Below are positions 56,916 to 64,000 of a stretch of DNA of 64,000 bases, piece by piece. Where the stretch lies: NCBI RefSeq assembly GCF_002154725.1, contig NZ_MTAW01000180.1, positions 1 through 64,000 of the forward strand, in the 5' to 3' direction. The notes beneath the pieces were generated by a model that was not told where the DNA came from, ran no database searches, and was given only the letters and a program-made list of their open reading frames with translations. Within the stretch, counting starts at the first letter, position 1. Every line of letters begins with the position of its first letter. Both the position numbers and the translations under genes were made by a program. The DNA is from Nostoc sp. 106C (GTDB lineage: Bacteria; Cyanobacteriota; Cyanobacteriia; Cyanobacteriales; Nostocaceae).

Positions 56916-56940
56916 GTAGGGTGGATACTTGCCACCCTAC
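56916..56940 (+). terminator. Stem-loop after psaC
   Basis: Bases 56916-56924 (GTAGGGTGG) and 56932-56940 (CCACCCTAC) form a perfect 9-bp stem with a 7-base loop, 75 bases after the psaC stop. Only a weak T-run follows (GTTCTTT). This GGTAGGGTGG sequence also occurs as a dispersed cyanobacterial spacer element, so it may be a repeat serving as a terminator. Confidence 0.55.
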
Positions 56941-57069
56941 AGTATCGTTCTTTAAAAATAATCACTATCAAAAGGAGTAATATGCTCCTTTTTTCTTTGC
57001 TAAAATGTCACTTCTATGGTAACAACTAAACAGGTTGGAATCATCCTCAATAGGGAGTGGTGAACTAAA

Positions 57070-58947
57070 ATGTGCGGAATCGTTGGCTATATCGGCACTC
57101 AAGCGGCGACAGAAATTCTACTGGCTGGGTTAGAAAAACTGGAGTATCGTGGGTACGATTCTGCGGGAATCGCTACCATCTGGGAAGGTGAGGTTCAATG
57201 CGTGCGGGCTAAGGGCAAACTGCATAACTTACGTTCTAAACTTGAACAAATAGAAAACTCAGCGCAAATTGGGATTGGTCACACTCGCTGGGCAACTCAT
57301 GGTAAACCAGAAGAGTACAACGCCCATCCTCACATGGATACGGCGATGCGCATAGCGGTAGTGCAAAACGGCATTATTGAAAATTACCGTGAGTTACGAG
57401 AGGAACTAAAACACAAAGGACATCAGTTTCGGTCGGAAACAGATACAGAAGTGATTCCTCACCTGATTGCCGACATTTTGAAAACATCTCCTTCTTCTTT
57501 GTTAGATGCAGTTCGCCAAGCCGTAAACCACCTTGAAGGCGCATTTGCGATCGCAGTTATTTCTGCTGACTACCCAGATGAATTAATTGTTGTTCGCCAA
57601 CAAGCACCCTTAGTAATTGGATTTGGGCAAGGAGAGTTCTTTTGCGCTTCCGATACACCTGCGATCGTTTCTTACACTCGTGCAGTGCTACCATTAGAAA
57701 ATGGGGAAATTGCGCGCCTGACTCCGCTAGGCGTGGAAATTTACAACTTTGCTGGCGATAGGCTGAAAAAGCAACCCCGATTACTCAACTTGAATCCCAC
57801 GATGGTAGAAAAGCAGGGATTCAAACACTTCATGCTCAAAGAAATTTACGAGCAACCAGGAGTAGTACGCGCTAGTTTAGAAGCTTACTTTAGTAATGAT
57901 GGTAACTCCTGCCAGCCCAGGCAGTCACCAATTAATCTTGGGTTAGATCCAGAATTTTACGCAGACATAGAACAAATTCAAATCGTAGCTTGTGGTACTA
58001 GTTGGCACGCCGCATTAGTAGGAAAATACTTGCTTGAGCAACTAGCAGGGATTTCTACACAAGTACACTATGCTTCTGAGTATCGCTATGCGCCATCACC
58101 TTTGATACCCAACACATTAATAATAGGTGTGACACAATCCGGTGAAACAGCTGATACTTTAGCAGCTTTAGCGATGGAAAAAGAACGTCGCCAAGGCAAA
58201 GAAACTAAATATCAAGCGCGATTGTTAGGTATTACCAATCGTCCGGAAAGCAGCCTTGGTCATATGGTTCCCCATATTATTAATACCTTGGCAGGAATTG
58301 AAATTGGCGTAGCAGCAACAAAAACCTTTGTTGCTCAATTAATGGCATTTTACGCTTTAGCGTTAGATTTAGCTGCTCATCGTCGGGCAATTTCCCCAGA
58401 CAGGATAGCAGAGATTATTGAAGGCTTGCGACAAGTTCCTAAAGAAATTGAAGCAACTTTAGAAACTCAAGAAAGTTTAATCGAACATTTAGCCCACGAC
58501 TTTGCCGAAACCCAAGATTTTATCTTTTTGGGAAGAGGAATTAACTTCCCCATCGCTTTAGAAGGGGCATTGAAATTAAAAGAAATTAGCTATATTCATG
58601 CCGAAGGTTATCCCGCTGGAGAAATGAAACACGGCCCAATCGCACTTTTGGATGCTAAAGTACCGGTAGTTGCGATCGCAGTTCCTGGTACTGTTTACGA
58701 AAAAGTAATTTCTAACGCCCAAGAAGCCAAAGCCAGAGATTCGCGGTTAATTGGCGTGACTCCTGTTAAAGATGGCGAAGCAGCCGAAATCTTCAACGAT
58801 TTGTTACCAGTACCAACTGTAGATGAGCTGCTTTCTCCCCTTGTTTGCGTAGTACCTCTGCAACTATTGGCTTATCATATCGCTGCCCGTCGTGGTTTAG
58901 ATGTCGATCAGCCAAGAAACCTAGCAAAATCGGTAACGGTGGAATAG
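57070..58947 (+). CDS. glmS: Glutamine-fructose-6-phosphate aminotransferase (isomerising)
   Basis: GlmS makes glucosamine-6-phosphate for peptidoglycan and lipopolysaccharide. The 625-residue protein has the N-terminal glutaminase domain with the exposed catalytic Cys directly after the start Met (MCGIVGYIG), then HTRWATHG and QNGIIENYRELR. Two SIS sugar-isomerase domains follow (about 300-440 with CGTSWHAALVGKY and TQSGETADTLAAL; about 465-600 with FLGRGINFPIALEGALKLKE). The C-terminus DQPRNLAKSVTVE is the family hallmark. Length is typical. The upstream 120 bases hold no visible glmS-type ribozyme; the ATG at 57070 follows AGGGAG. Confidence 0.98.
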   Translation: MCGIVGYIGTQAATEILLAGLEKLEYRGYDSAGIATIWEGEVQCVRAKGKLHNLRSKLEQIENSAQIGIGHTRWATHGKPEEYNAHPHMDTAMRIAVVQNGIIENYRELREELKHKGHQFRSETDTEVIPHLIADILKTSPSSLLDAVRQAVNHLEGAFAIAVISADYPDELIVVRQQAPLVIGFGQGEFFCASDTPAIVSYTRAVLPLENGEIARLTPLGVEIYNFAGDRLKKQPRLLNLNPTMVEKQGFKHFMLKEIYEQPGVVRASLEAYFSNDGNSCQPRQSPINLGLDPEFYADIEQIQIVACGTSWHAALVGKYLLEQLAGISTQVHYASEYRYAPSPLIPNTLIIGVTQSGETADTLAALAMEKERRQGKETKYQARLLGITNRPESSLGHMVPHIINTLAGIEIGVAATKTFVAQLMAFYALALDLAAHRRAISPDRIAEIIEGLRQVPKEIEATLETQESLIEHLAHDFAETQDFIFLGRGINFPIALEGALKLKEISYIHAEGYPAGEMKHGPIALLDAKVPVVAIAVPGTVYEKVISNAQEAKARDSRLIGVTPVKDGEAAEIFNDLLPVPTVDELLSPLVCVVPLQLLAYHIAARRGLDVDQPRNLAKSVTVE

Positions 58948-59055
58948 GCTATTAATAGAGGTAGTAGCGCCCAAGCTCTACTACCAGCCAATCTGTAATT
59001 CTTCATGATCTTTTGAGAATTACCTCAAAAAAATCTTGTTATTAGAAATTATGCC

Positions 59056-59631
59056 ATGACAAAGGCAACTACAGAGCGTCTGTATTCTTTTGAAGAATAT
59101 ATGGCTTATGAAGATGGTACTGATAACCGTTATGAACTGGTGGATGGAAAACTGGAACTTATGAATCCACCAACTTTCAGACATTTACTGATTTCTAAAT
59201 TCATTGAACTAGCATTTGACACAGAAATAAATCGCCTAAGTTTACCTTGGCTATGCTTTAGAGAGGCGGGAGTAAGAACGGGATGGAGAAAATCAAGATT
59301 ACCTGATGTTTATGTCGTCACGGCTGAACAAGTAAAGGAATTCCTTGATGAGTCGGCTGTTTGTCAGACTCCACCAATATTAGTAGTCGAAGTGGTGAGT
59401 CTTGATTCAGTGAAGCGCGATTATCGCTATAAACGTTCTGAATATGCAGCGTTGGAGATTCCAGAGTATTGGATTGTAGACCCAATAGAGTCAAAAATTA
59501 CAATTTTATTGTTGTCAGAAGGATTGTACGAAGAACAAGAATTTACCGGAAGTGAGCAAATAGTGTCTGCAACTTTTCCAGAAATTGTGCTGACAGTTGA
59601 ACAAATTTTAACTGCGGGTAATATTGAGTAG
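59056..59631 (+). CDS. Uma2 family (DUF820) putative endonuclease
   Basis: A 191-residue Uma2/DUF820 protein, a PD-(D/E)XK-fold family very abundant in cyanobacteria. The N-terminus YSFEEYMAYEDGTDNRYELVDG is typical. The nuclease-like motifs are RLPDVYVV and ILVVEVVSLDSVKRDYRYKR, followed by YAALEIPEYWIVDP. Function is unproven; the family is often assumed to be a nuclease from mobile or defence contexts. It lies between glmS and the XRE/ImmA pair and may mark the edge of the accessory region. The ATG at 59056 matches the usual family start. Confidence 0.9.
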   Translation: MTKATTERLYSFEEYMAYEDGTDNRYELVDGKLELMNPPTFRHLLISKFIELAFDTEINRLSLPWLCFREAGVRTGWRKSRLPDVYVVTAEQVKEFLDESAVCQTPPILVVEVVSLDSVKRDYRYKRSEYAALEIPEYWIVDPIESKITILLLSEGLYEEQEFTGSEQIVSATFPEIVLTVEQILTAGNIE

Positions 59632-59762
59632 AAAAAAGTGATACCTAAAGTGGACTTCACTTACAATGCTTGAAAATGCTGTGGTTATAAAATTTGAAAT
59701 TATTGCTGAAGCAACTAAAAAAATATCTCAGATTTAAATATGTTTTAGCAAACACAAATTTT

Positions 59763-60308
59763 TTATGTTTTTACATTGACTCCTGTAACGTTGCTACGGA
59801 ATCGCACCATTTCTTCACTGGCATTAAAATATACTGCGATTTCCGTTTGTGTCATTTGACGCTGAACAGCCCAAAGTAAACCCCGCTGAGGAATCTGAAG
59901 ACAACCACCTAAATAAGTCGCTTCATCTTCATCACTTTGTCGGCGCATAGGAAGCCCAGTATTTGGATCAAAGCGGACAATTTTATGTCTTAATAACAGG
60001 TGTCCAAACTCATGCATCAGGTTCGACTCACGTCTCGCGGGTGTATGGCGTGGGTTGTTTACAATCCAGAGTGGGCTTTGATTAATAATTCCTGCTGACC
60101 ATTGGTCGCTATCGAGCAATACCTCTATTACGGAAGGATCTAAGCTGGGAATCTGTTCAGGTGTCAAAATTTTGGCATCTAGTTGAACCGCTAGTATATC
60201 TGCTGGTAATGGGTCAAATGCCCGTAAATTTAATAAACTACGTTGCTCTGTGGCAATCCCTTCACACTTTTGCCTAAACGCAGTTGGTAATGTCTCTGTT
60301 AGTGCCAT
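59763..60308 (-). CDS. ImmA/IrrE family metallopeptidase
   Basis: A 181-residue zinc protease-like protein. The HExxH motif is His99-Glu100-Phe-Gly-His103 (MHEFGHLLLRH), and the third ligand region EDEATYLGGCLQIP follows about 27 residues later. Members such as ImmA cleave a partner XRE repressor to switch on a mobile or defence operon, and IrrE/DdrO pairs act the same way in DNA-damage response. Here the partner is the XRE gene directly upstream (18 bases between the genes), with which it forms a two-gene operon. The C-terminal helices (TQTEIAVYFNASEEMVRFR) resemble a small HTH. It is transcribed away from the nuclease-helicase genes. Confidence 0.9.
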   Translation of the reverse strand: MALTETLPTAFRQKCEGIATEQRSLLNLRAFDPLPADILAVQLDAKILTPEQIPSLDPSVIEVLLDSDQWSAGIINQSPLWIVNNPRHTPARRESNLMHEFGHLLLRHKIVRFDPNTGLPMRRQSDEDEATYLGGCLQIPQRGLLWAVQRQMTQTEIAVYFNASEEMVRFRSNVTGVNVKT

Positions 60309-60326
60309 ATTCTTGTCATCTGGCTA

Positions 60327-60689
60327 TTAATCGTCGCTTTGTTGAGCATTATCCCGATACGCTGCTTTAACTAATTCTGCCAGCGCATTGGCTATTGCCG
60401 GATCGAGTTTTTTAGAGGCTCGCAATTGAACTTCTAATGTCTCTAATGTATTTGAGTCCGAGGGTGCTTCGGATTCTTCTGTTGTCTTAAATAGTTCAGC
60501 CGGTGAGACTTGCAGCCAGTTGCAAAGTAATAAAAATGTTTCCATATCGGGCATTTTGCCATTTTCTACCCGTGAGAGTGTTGAGGAACTAATATTACCT
60601 ATTTCTTTGGCTGTGTCTCGCAGCCCTTTCTTCCCTCGCTTTGTCTTCACCCTTGCAGCTAATAAATTTGTGTCTAAGTGGTATCCCAT
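60327..60689 (-). CDS. XRE family helix-turn-helix regulator
   Basis: A 120-residue protein with a Cro/C1-type HTH at residues about 8-65 (LRDTAKEIGNISSSTLSRVE, GKMPDMETFLLLCNWL) and a charged C-terminal helix (about 80-115). It is co-transcribed with the ImmA/IrrE-like gene, and by analogy with ImmR/ImmA and DdrO/IrrE it should be the repressor that the protease inactivates. Two operator-like palindromes sit in the 139 bases between this gene and the divergent nuclease gene, one only 21 bases upstream of its start codon, so it probably represses both itself and the defence operon. Confidence 0.92.
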   Translation of the reverse strand: MGYHLDTNLLAARVKTKRGKKGLRDTAKEIGNISSSTLSRVENGKMPDMETFLLLCNWLQVSPAELFKTTEESEAPSDSNTLETLEVQLRASKKLDPAIANALAELVKAAYRDNAQQSDD

Positions 60690-60709
60690 AGGTATTTTTG
60701 TCTCACGTA

Positions 60710-60779
60710 TGAAACAGTGTTTCTTTTTTATCCATCATAAGCTATAGTCATTATGTGCTTTTAAATTGACACTGTTTCA
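60710..60779. promoter_or_regulatory. Two operator-like palindromes in the divergent promoter
   Basis: GAAACAGTGTTTC at 60711-60723 is a perfect 13-base palindrome. TGACACTGTTTCA at 60767-60779 is a near-palindrome carrying the same half-sites in the opposite orientation (its reverse complement shares GAAACAGTGT). They flank the divergent start region of the XRE gene (left) and the nuclease gene (right), as expected for a shared repressor. Confidence 0.7.
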
Positions 60780-60828
60780 TTAAAGACACAAAAGATCCAA
60801 AGCTTGCTTTATACAAAGGAGGTACTCC

Positions 60829-61980
60829 TTGGATAATAGCGAAATCATCTTATTTGATTTCTTGATTGTTGGGTTAGCAGAGTTTTTCCGCCTAGATACT
60901 CGATACAAAATCCCTAAATACCCGTACCCTGATTTTTTACAGCGTGCCTGCAACACTCTGGCATTGAAGATGACAAGTATTCCTTATCCACGTACTTTAG
61001 AAGGTCTTTTTAGTCTTTTAGAAAAACCCTTGCAAACATGGTATCCATTGGAGATACCGAAAGAGTTTGACTCAGAATATGGCTTCATATACGATAAAGC
61101 ACTAAGTGAAGAAGCAAGTCAGTATTTCTACGAACAGCTAGTAAAACGAGGGCAACTGCCTGAGTTTGCTTCTGTGAAAATACAGCAAATTGCGCTGGAG
61201 AATTTCCTGTTTCAGAGGTTGCTGGAGAGACTGCAAGAAGCCAATGAAAAGGATGCTGAACGCGCTCAACAGGAATATGTTTTGCTGCGACAATTCTTAA
61301 TTGAGAATCCATACACTACATTAGAGCGCCTACGCAACACGTTTTCTAAGACACGTTACATATCTATTAATGATGTGGGCGAACTGTACGAAGACTGCAA
61401 GGAAAATGAATCTTATTGGTGTTGCGATCGCTGCGGCCCTTTAATTAGAAAACATGGACATTTACGTGGCATTAAGCCCAGCGTCTGCAACGACCATCGG
61501 AAAAACTTGTCTTATGTCCGGCGTATTTATTGGAAGCAAGGTCTGCGTCGTCTCAAGTTTGGCATTCATTGGCGTGTCTGCTTGCCTGGAATTCCAGAGA
61601 TAAATCTGTTCGAGGCTTTAAAAAAGCTGCATCAACAACAGCCAGAATATCTTTGTGAAGTTCAACTTTGGCCTGGTATTGACCGTTACGACTTGCAATT
61701 ACGTTTTGGTGATGGTTCAGTGTGGGCTGTAGATGTCAAAGACTACCGAAATCCCTATGATTTGGCTTTGCAATTGAAGCCGATATTTGGTGAAGGCGAT
61801 TTGCGCTACGACGAGAGTTTTTATGTGATTCCTACCCATCGTATACATCAACGCCAAGATTACATTGACATCCTGCGTGAAGAAGCAACAGGATTGGCAA
61901 AAAGCACCCATCTTTTCAGCGATACAGCTTTTGAAGAACGAGTCAGCATCAAGATAATGCACCTGAGTAAAGGGAAATAG
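60829..61980 (+). CDS. Zn-finger/PD-(D/E)XK nuclease-like protein of a probable PIWI-RE module
   Basis: A 383-residue protein in three parts: a helical N-terminal region (1-190), a zinc-ribbon-like centre (Cys199, Cys202, Cys220, His223) and a C-terminal restriction-endonuclease-like fold. In the last, Glu277, Asp288 and the DVK motif Asp302-Val-Lys304 match PD-(D/E)XK geometry. This order fits the REase partner of PIWI-RE three-gene islands (a Y-type domain plus REase), as I recall them. The start is TTG 60829: AAAGGAGGT at 60815-60823 is a near-perfect Shine-Dalgarno five bases upstream. Four bases separate its stop from the helicase start, so the genes form one operon. Other restriction-like systems cannot be excluded. 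Confidence 0.6.
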   Translation: MDNSEIILFDFLIVGLAEFFRLDTRYKIPKYPYPDFLQRACNTLALKMTSIPYPRTLEGLFSLLEKPLQTWYPLEIPKEFDSEYGFIYDKALSEEASQYFYEQLVKRGQLPEFASVKIQQIALENFLFQRLLERLQEANEKDAERAQQEYVLLRQFLIENPYTTLERLRNTFSKTRYISINDVGELYEDCKENESYWCCDRCGPLIRKHGHLRGIKPSVCNDHRKNLSYVRRIYWKQGLRRLKFGIHWRVCLPGIPEINLFEALKKLHQQQPEYLCEVQLWPGIDRYDLQLRFGDGSVWAVDVKDYRNPYDLALQLKPIFGEGDLRYDESFYVIPTHRIHQRQDYIDILREEATGLAKSTHLFSDTAFEERVSIKIMHLSKGK

Positions 61981-61984
61981 CATT

Positions 61985-64000
61985 ATGAGTCAAATGACAT
62001 TATTTGAGCCACCTGTTATTTTTACAGAGCGTATCAAAGAATTGAAAGATAACTCTGAGCTAAATCGAGAGCAAGCCCAATTATTACTTGAGGTGGAACT
62101 TGGCTTTGCCTTGATGGAGTGTTTAGGAATTGATGATGAACCAGTCACAGCAGTTTGGGCAATACTCAGTGGTATGCCTTTGCGACATCCACGTTTACAA
62201 AACTTAGATGAAAGCCAGAGGCGTGCAGTTGCTAACGCTCGGCAAATTATCCCATTTTCTGCACGTTTCGCCTGGTTGAACGCATTACGTTTTTATATCC
62301 GCAATATTTCGCAAAACTGGCGTAATTATGATTTTAATATCCAGGATTTAGATTCTCAGATTATTCATGCGGCGAAAGGTCTGCGCCATCAAGTCCACCA
62401 AAATTTATATGAAAGCTGTCTGAGTGACGATTTGGAGTTTCGCCAACGCAGGGCTGAACCAGTACAGGCTGGAGTTCCCTACCAATTCCAGGCTAAGACG
62501 GAAAAAGAAACTGTCACGATGCAAGTACAGTTCACACCAGAACATTTAAGTCCTGCACGACAACAGCCTTGGTTTCCCACTCCACGCGATCGCAATCCTT
62601 TTTCAGTGCGAATTTCAGATTTAGAGTCAGATGCAGAGTTCCTCGATCGCCGCGAACAGTCACTAGCACGCCGATATGGTTGGCATGAAACACAAAAGGG
62701 ACATTGGGTAAGCCGCTTTCGCAAAATCAACTTTCACAAAATTCAGGAAGACGGTACGGTAAGCGATCGCAATACAGAACCACTAGATTTGGATGGTTTT
62801 GTACATATTGCAGGACAGGTGGCTTCTGGAAAGTCTACCCTGTCAACGTTGCAGGCCGTTAATGTTGTGCGACATCATCCCGATCGCCGTATCACCTTGG
62901 TTGTCAGTGATGTACAATCAGCAATTCGGTTAGCAAATCAAATTAATTGGTGGTTCTGTGACGATCCCGAAAACGATGAGCCAGTTGCAGTACCGTTATT
63001 AGGACGCACTAAACGAGACGCGCACCTGAAAAGCTTCTATGCCTCGAAAGACTTTCAGGAACACTGGCAACGCGGACAACCACACTGGGGCGATCGCTTT
63101 TTGGGAACGGCTTGTGCTTTGCAAGGACTGCTACAAGCCAGCGACATCTTCGACCGTTTGCATGGCAAGCCACTCATACCTGGAACTGAGCCATGTCACT
63201 CTTTGAAAAAAGCACCAGAAAGCGAAAGCCAGCGTAAAAAACAAAACAATAACCCTGGCGTACCCCACTTGTGTCCGTTTTTTGCTACTTGCCCATCACA
63301 GCAAGTCTATCGTGATATGCCAAATGCCCGTGTTTGGATTACAACTCCAGGTGCAATGGCAATGGCTGGTTTACCGCGTCATCTAGAATTGCGTCCGATC
63401 AAAATAGGGGAACTCGTTTATCTACATTCCGATATTGTTGTGTTTGATGAAGTAGACACAGTGATTAAGTGGTTTGACGACGTATATGCTGAGGAAGTTT
63501 TACTGACAAATGGTGGTGTTTTTGATGATATTGGGGTACAAACTGAAGATTACATGAGATTCAACCGTGTCACCCCACCATTGATGCAGCGATGGACAAC
63601 CGCAGAACGTCATGTACAAAGTGTCGTTACAGCAACTTTAACCCTATTAGATAAGCATTTAGGTCACGAGTTTTTACGTAAATGGATAGAACGTGGCTAT
63701 TTTACACCTAATTCTCTCCTGTATAAATTTTCCCGTCGCCTAGCTGGACTTGAAGAGTTAGATTCTCCTGATGTCACTGAGCAAGAAATTAAGGCTAATA
63801 ATCGACGTGTACAGCAGATAATGCGAAATTTTGACGCATTACTTGATGATGACCCATTGCTTGGGCAACCTCGACCAAATTCTAAAGTTCAAAGACTAGC
63901 CCTTTTGATTCAACAGATTAATAGTATTGGCGAAAGTGCCACTGATGATAGTATTTATCGTGCTTGCAAAGCGTGGATAGTTGATTTTTTCCCCAAAACA
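61985..64000 (+). CDS. DinG/XPD-type Fe-S superfamily 2 helicase, 3'-truncated by window end
   Basis: The frame is open from ATG 61985 to the end of the window (672 codons, no stop). Walker A is GQVASGKST with Lys283. Walker B is VVFDEVDT with Asp488-Glu489. Four cysteines between them (Cys377, Cys404, Cys430, Cys436, the last two in CPFFATC) match the Fe-S domain of DinG/XPD helicases. The first 270 residues are a distinct N-terminal region without motifs I recognise, as expected for the Z-type domain of PIWI-RE-associated helicases. It probably unwinds DNA or RNA-DNA hybrids for the nuclease. The rest of the helicase motifs and the next gene lie beyond the window. Confidence 0.75.
   Translation, partial: MSQMTLFEPPVIFTERIKELKDNSELNREQAQLLLEVELGFALMECLGIDDEPVTAVWAILSGMPLRHPRLQNLDESQRRAVANARQIIPFSARFAWLNALRFYIRNISQNWRNYDFNIQDLDSQIIHAAKGLRHQVHQNLYESCLSDDLEFRQRRAEPVQAGVPYQFQAKTEKETVTMQVQFTPEHLSPARQQPWFPTPRDRNPFSVRISDLESDAEFLDRREQSLARRYGWHETQKGHWVSRFRKINFHKIQEDGTVSDRNTEPLDLDGFVHIAGQVASGKSTLSTLQAVNVVRHHPDRRITLVVSDVQSAIRLANQINWWFCDDPENDEPVAVPLLGRTKRDAHLKSFYASKDFQEHWQRGQPHWGDRFLGTACALQGLLQASDIFDRLHGKPLIPGTEPCHSLKKAPESESQRKKQNNNPGVPHLCPFFATCPSQQVYRDMPNARVWITTPGAMAMAGLPRHLELRPIKIGELVYLHSDIVVFDEVDTVIKWFDDVYAEEVLLTNGGVFDDIGVQTEDYMRFNRVTPPLMQRWTTAERHVQSVVTATLTLLDKHLGHEFLRKWIERGYFTPNSLLYKFSRRLAGLEELDSPDVTEQEIKANNRRVQQIMRNFDALLDDDPLLGQPRPNSKVQRLALLIQQINSIGESATDDSIYRACKAWIVDFFPKT

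Noticed and set aside
56941-57069. Possible glmS ribozyme upstream of glmS
   Set aside because: The spacer is only about 130 bases, contains no recognisable ribozyme core, and the ribozyme is not expected in cyanobacteria.

Overview
The window looks like chromosomal DNA of a filamentous, probably heterocyst-forming cyanobacterium (Nostocales). The palindrome GCGATCGC (HIP1) is scattered throughout. Photosynthesis genes (ycf4, psaC), cyanobacterial families (DUF928, DUF6464, SLH-OprB porin, folate/biopterin transporter) and the psaC-glmS order all fit. I saw no rRNA, tRNA or CRISPR array. Everything here comes from reading the sequence; no database search was run.

Layout. 0.4-3.2 kb: ycf4, a lipoprotein cyclophilin and a ketoacyl synthase. 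3.3-3.5 kb: a small insertion-element remnant. 3.9-11.8 kb: DUF928 protein, CHASE2 nucleotide cyclase, a broken CHAT fragment and a TPR-CHAT caspase-like protein, a likely signalling neighbourhood. 11.8-18.5 kb (minus strand): an SLH porin and a giant multicopper oxidase with FG-GAP and DUF4114 regions. 18.5-20.8 kb: 2.3 kb of AT-rich DNA without genes.

20.8-36.9 kb is an enlarged version of the icfG cluster known from Synechocystis PCC 6803. The recognisable core is a PfpI-like protein, an AGE-family epimerase-like protein, STAS, GlgX, STAS, the GAF-PP2C phosphatase IcfG and an RsbW-like kinase: a partner-switching module next to glycogen debranching. In front of it lies a set of small-molecule-enzyme folds (carboxymuconolactone decarboxylase, EthD, VOC, SRPBCC, SnoaL, ABM). 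Most are fused into one 1122-residue reading frame that still carries two internal Shine-Dalgarno-plus-ATG signals of formerly separate genes. An LtrA-like gene on the other strand interrupts the cluster.

37-59 kb is mostly housekeeping and accessory metabolism: a PadR regulator with a large palindromic operator, DUF1772 protein, folate/biopterin transporter, carotenoid oxygenase, glutamate dehydrogenase-family enzyme, kinase-FGE fusion, four-carbon acid sugar kinase, minCDE, MAPEG protein, fmt, DUF6464, a TAG-interrupted membrane gene, psaC, glmS and a Uma2 nuclease-like gene.

59.8-64 kb is the start of a probable defence island. An XRE repressor and ImmA/IrrE protease pair is transcribed away from a Zn-finger/PD-(D/E)XK protein and a DinG/XPD-type iron-sulphur helicase that runs off the window. 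The architecture matches the PIWI-RE three-gene modules, and the PIWI-RE gene itself would lie just past base 64000. Two matching operator-like palindromes sit in the divergent promoter. The two strongest leads are this island and the multi-domain fusion in the icfG cluster.
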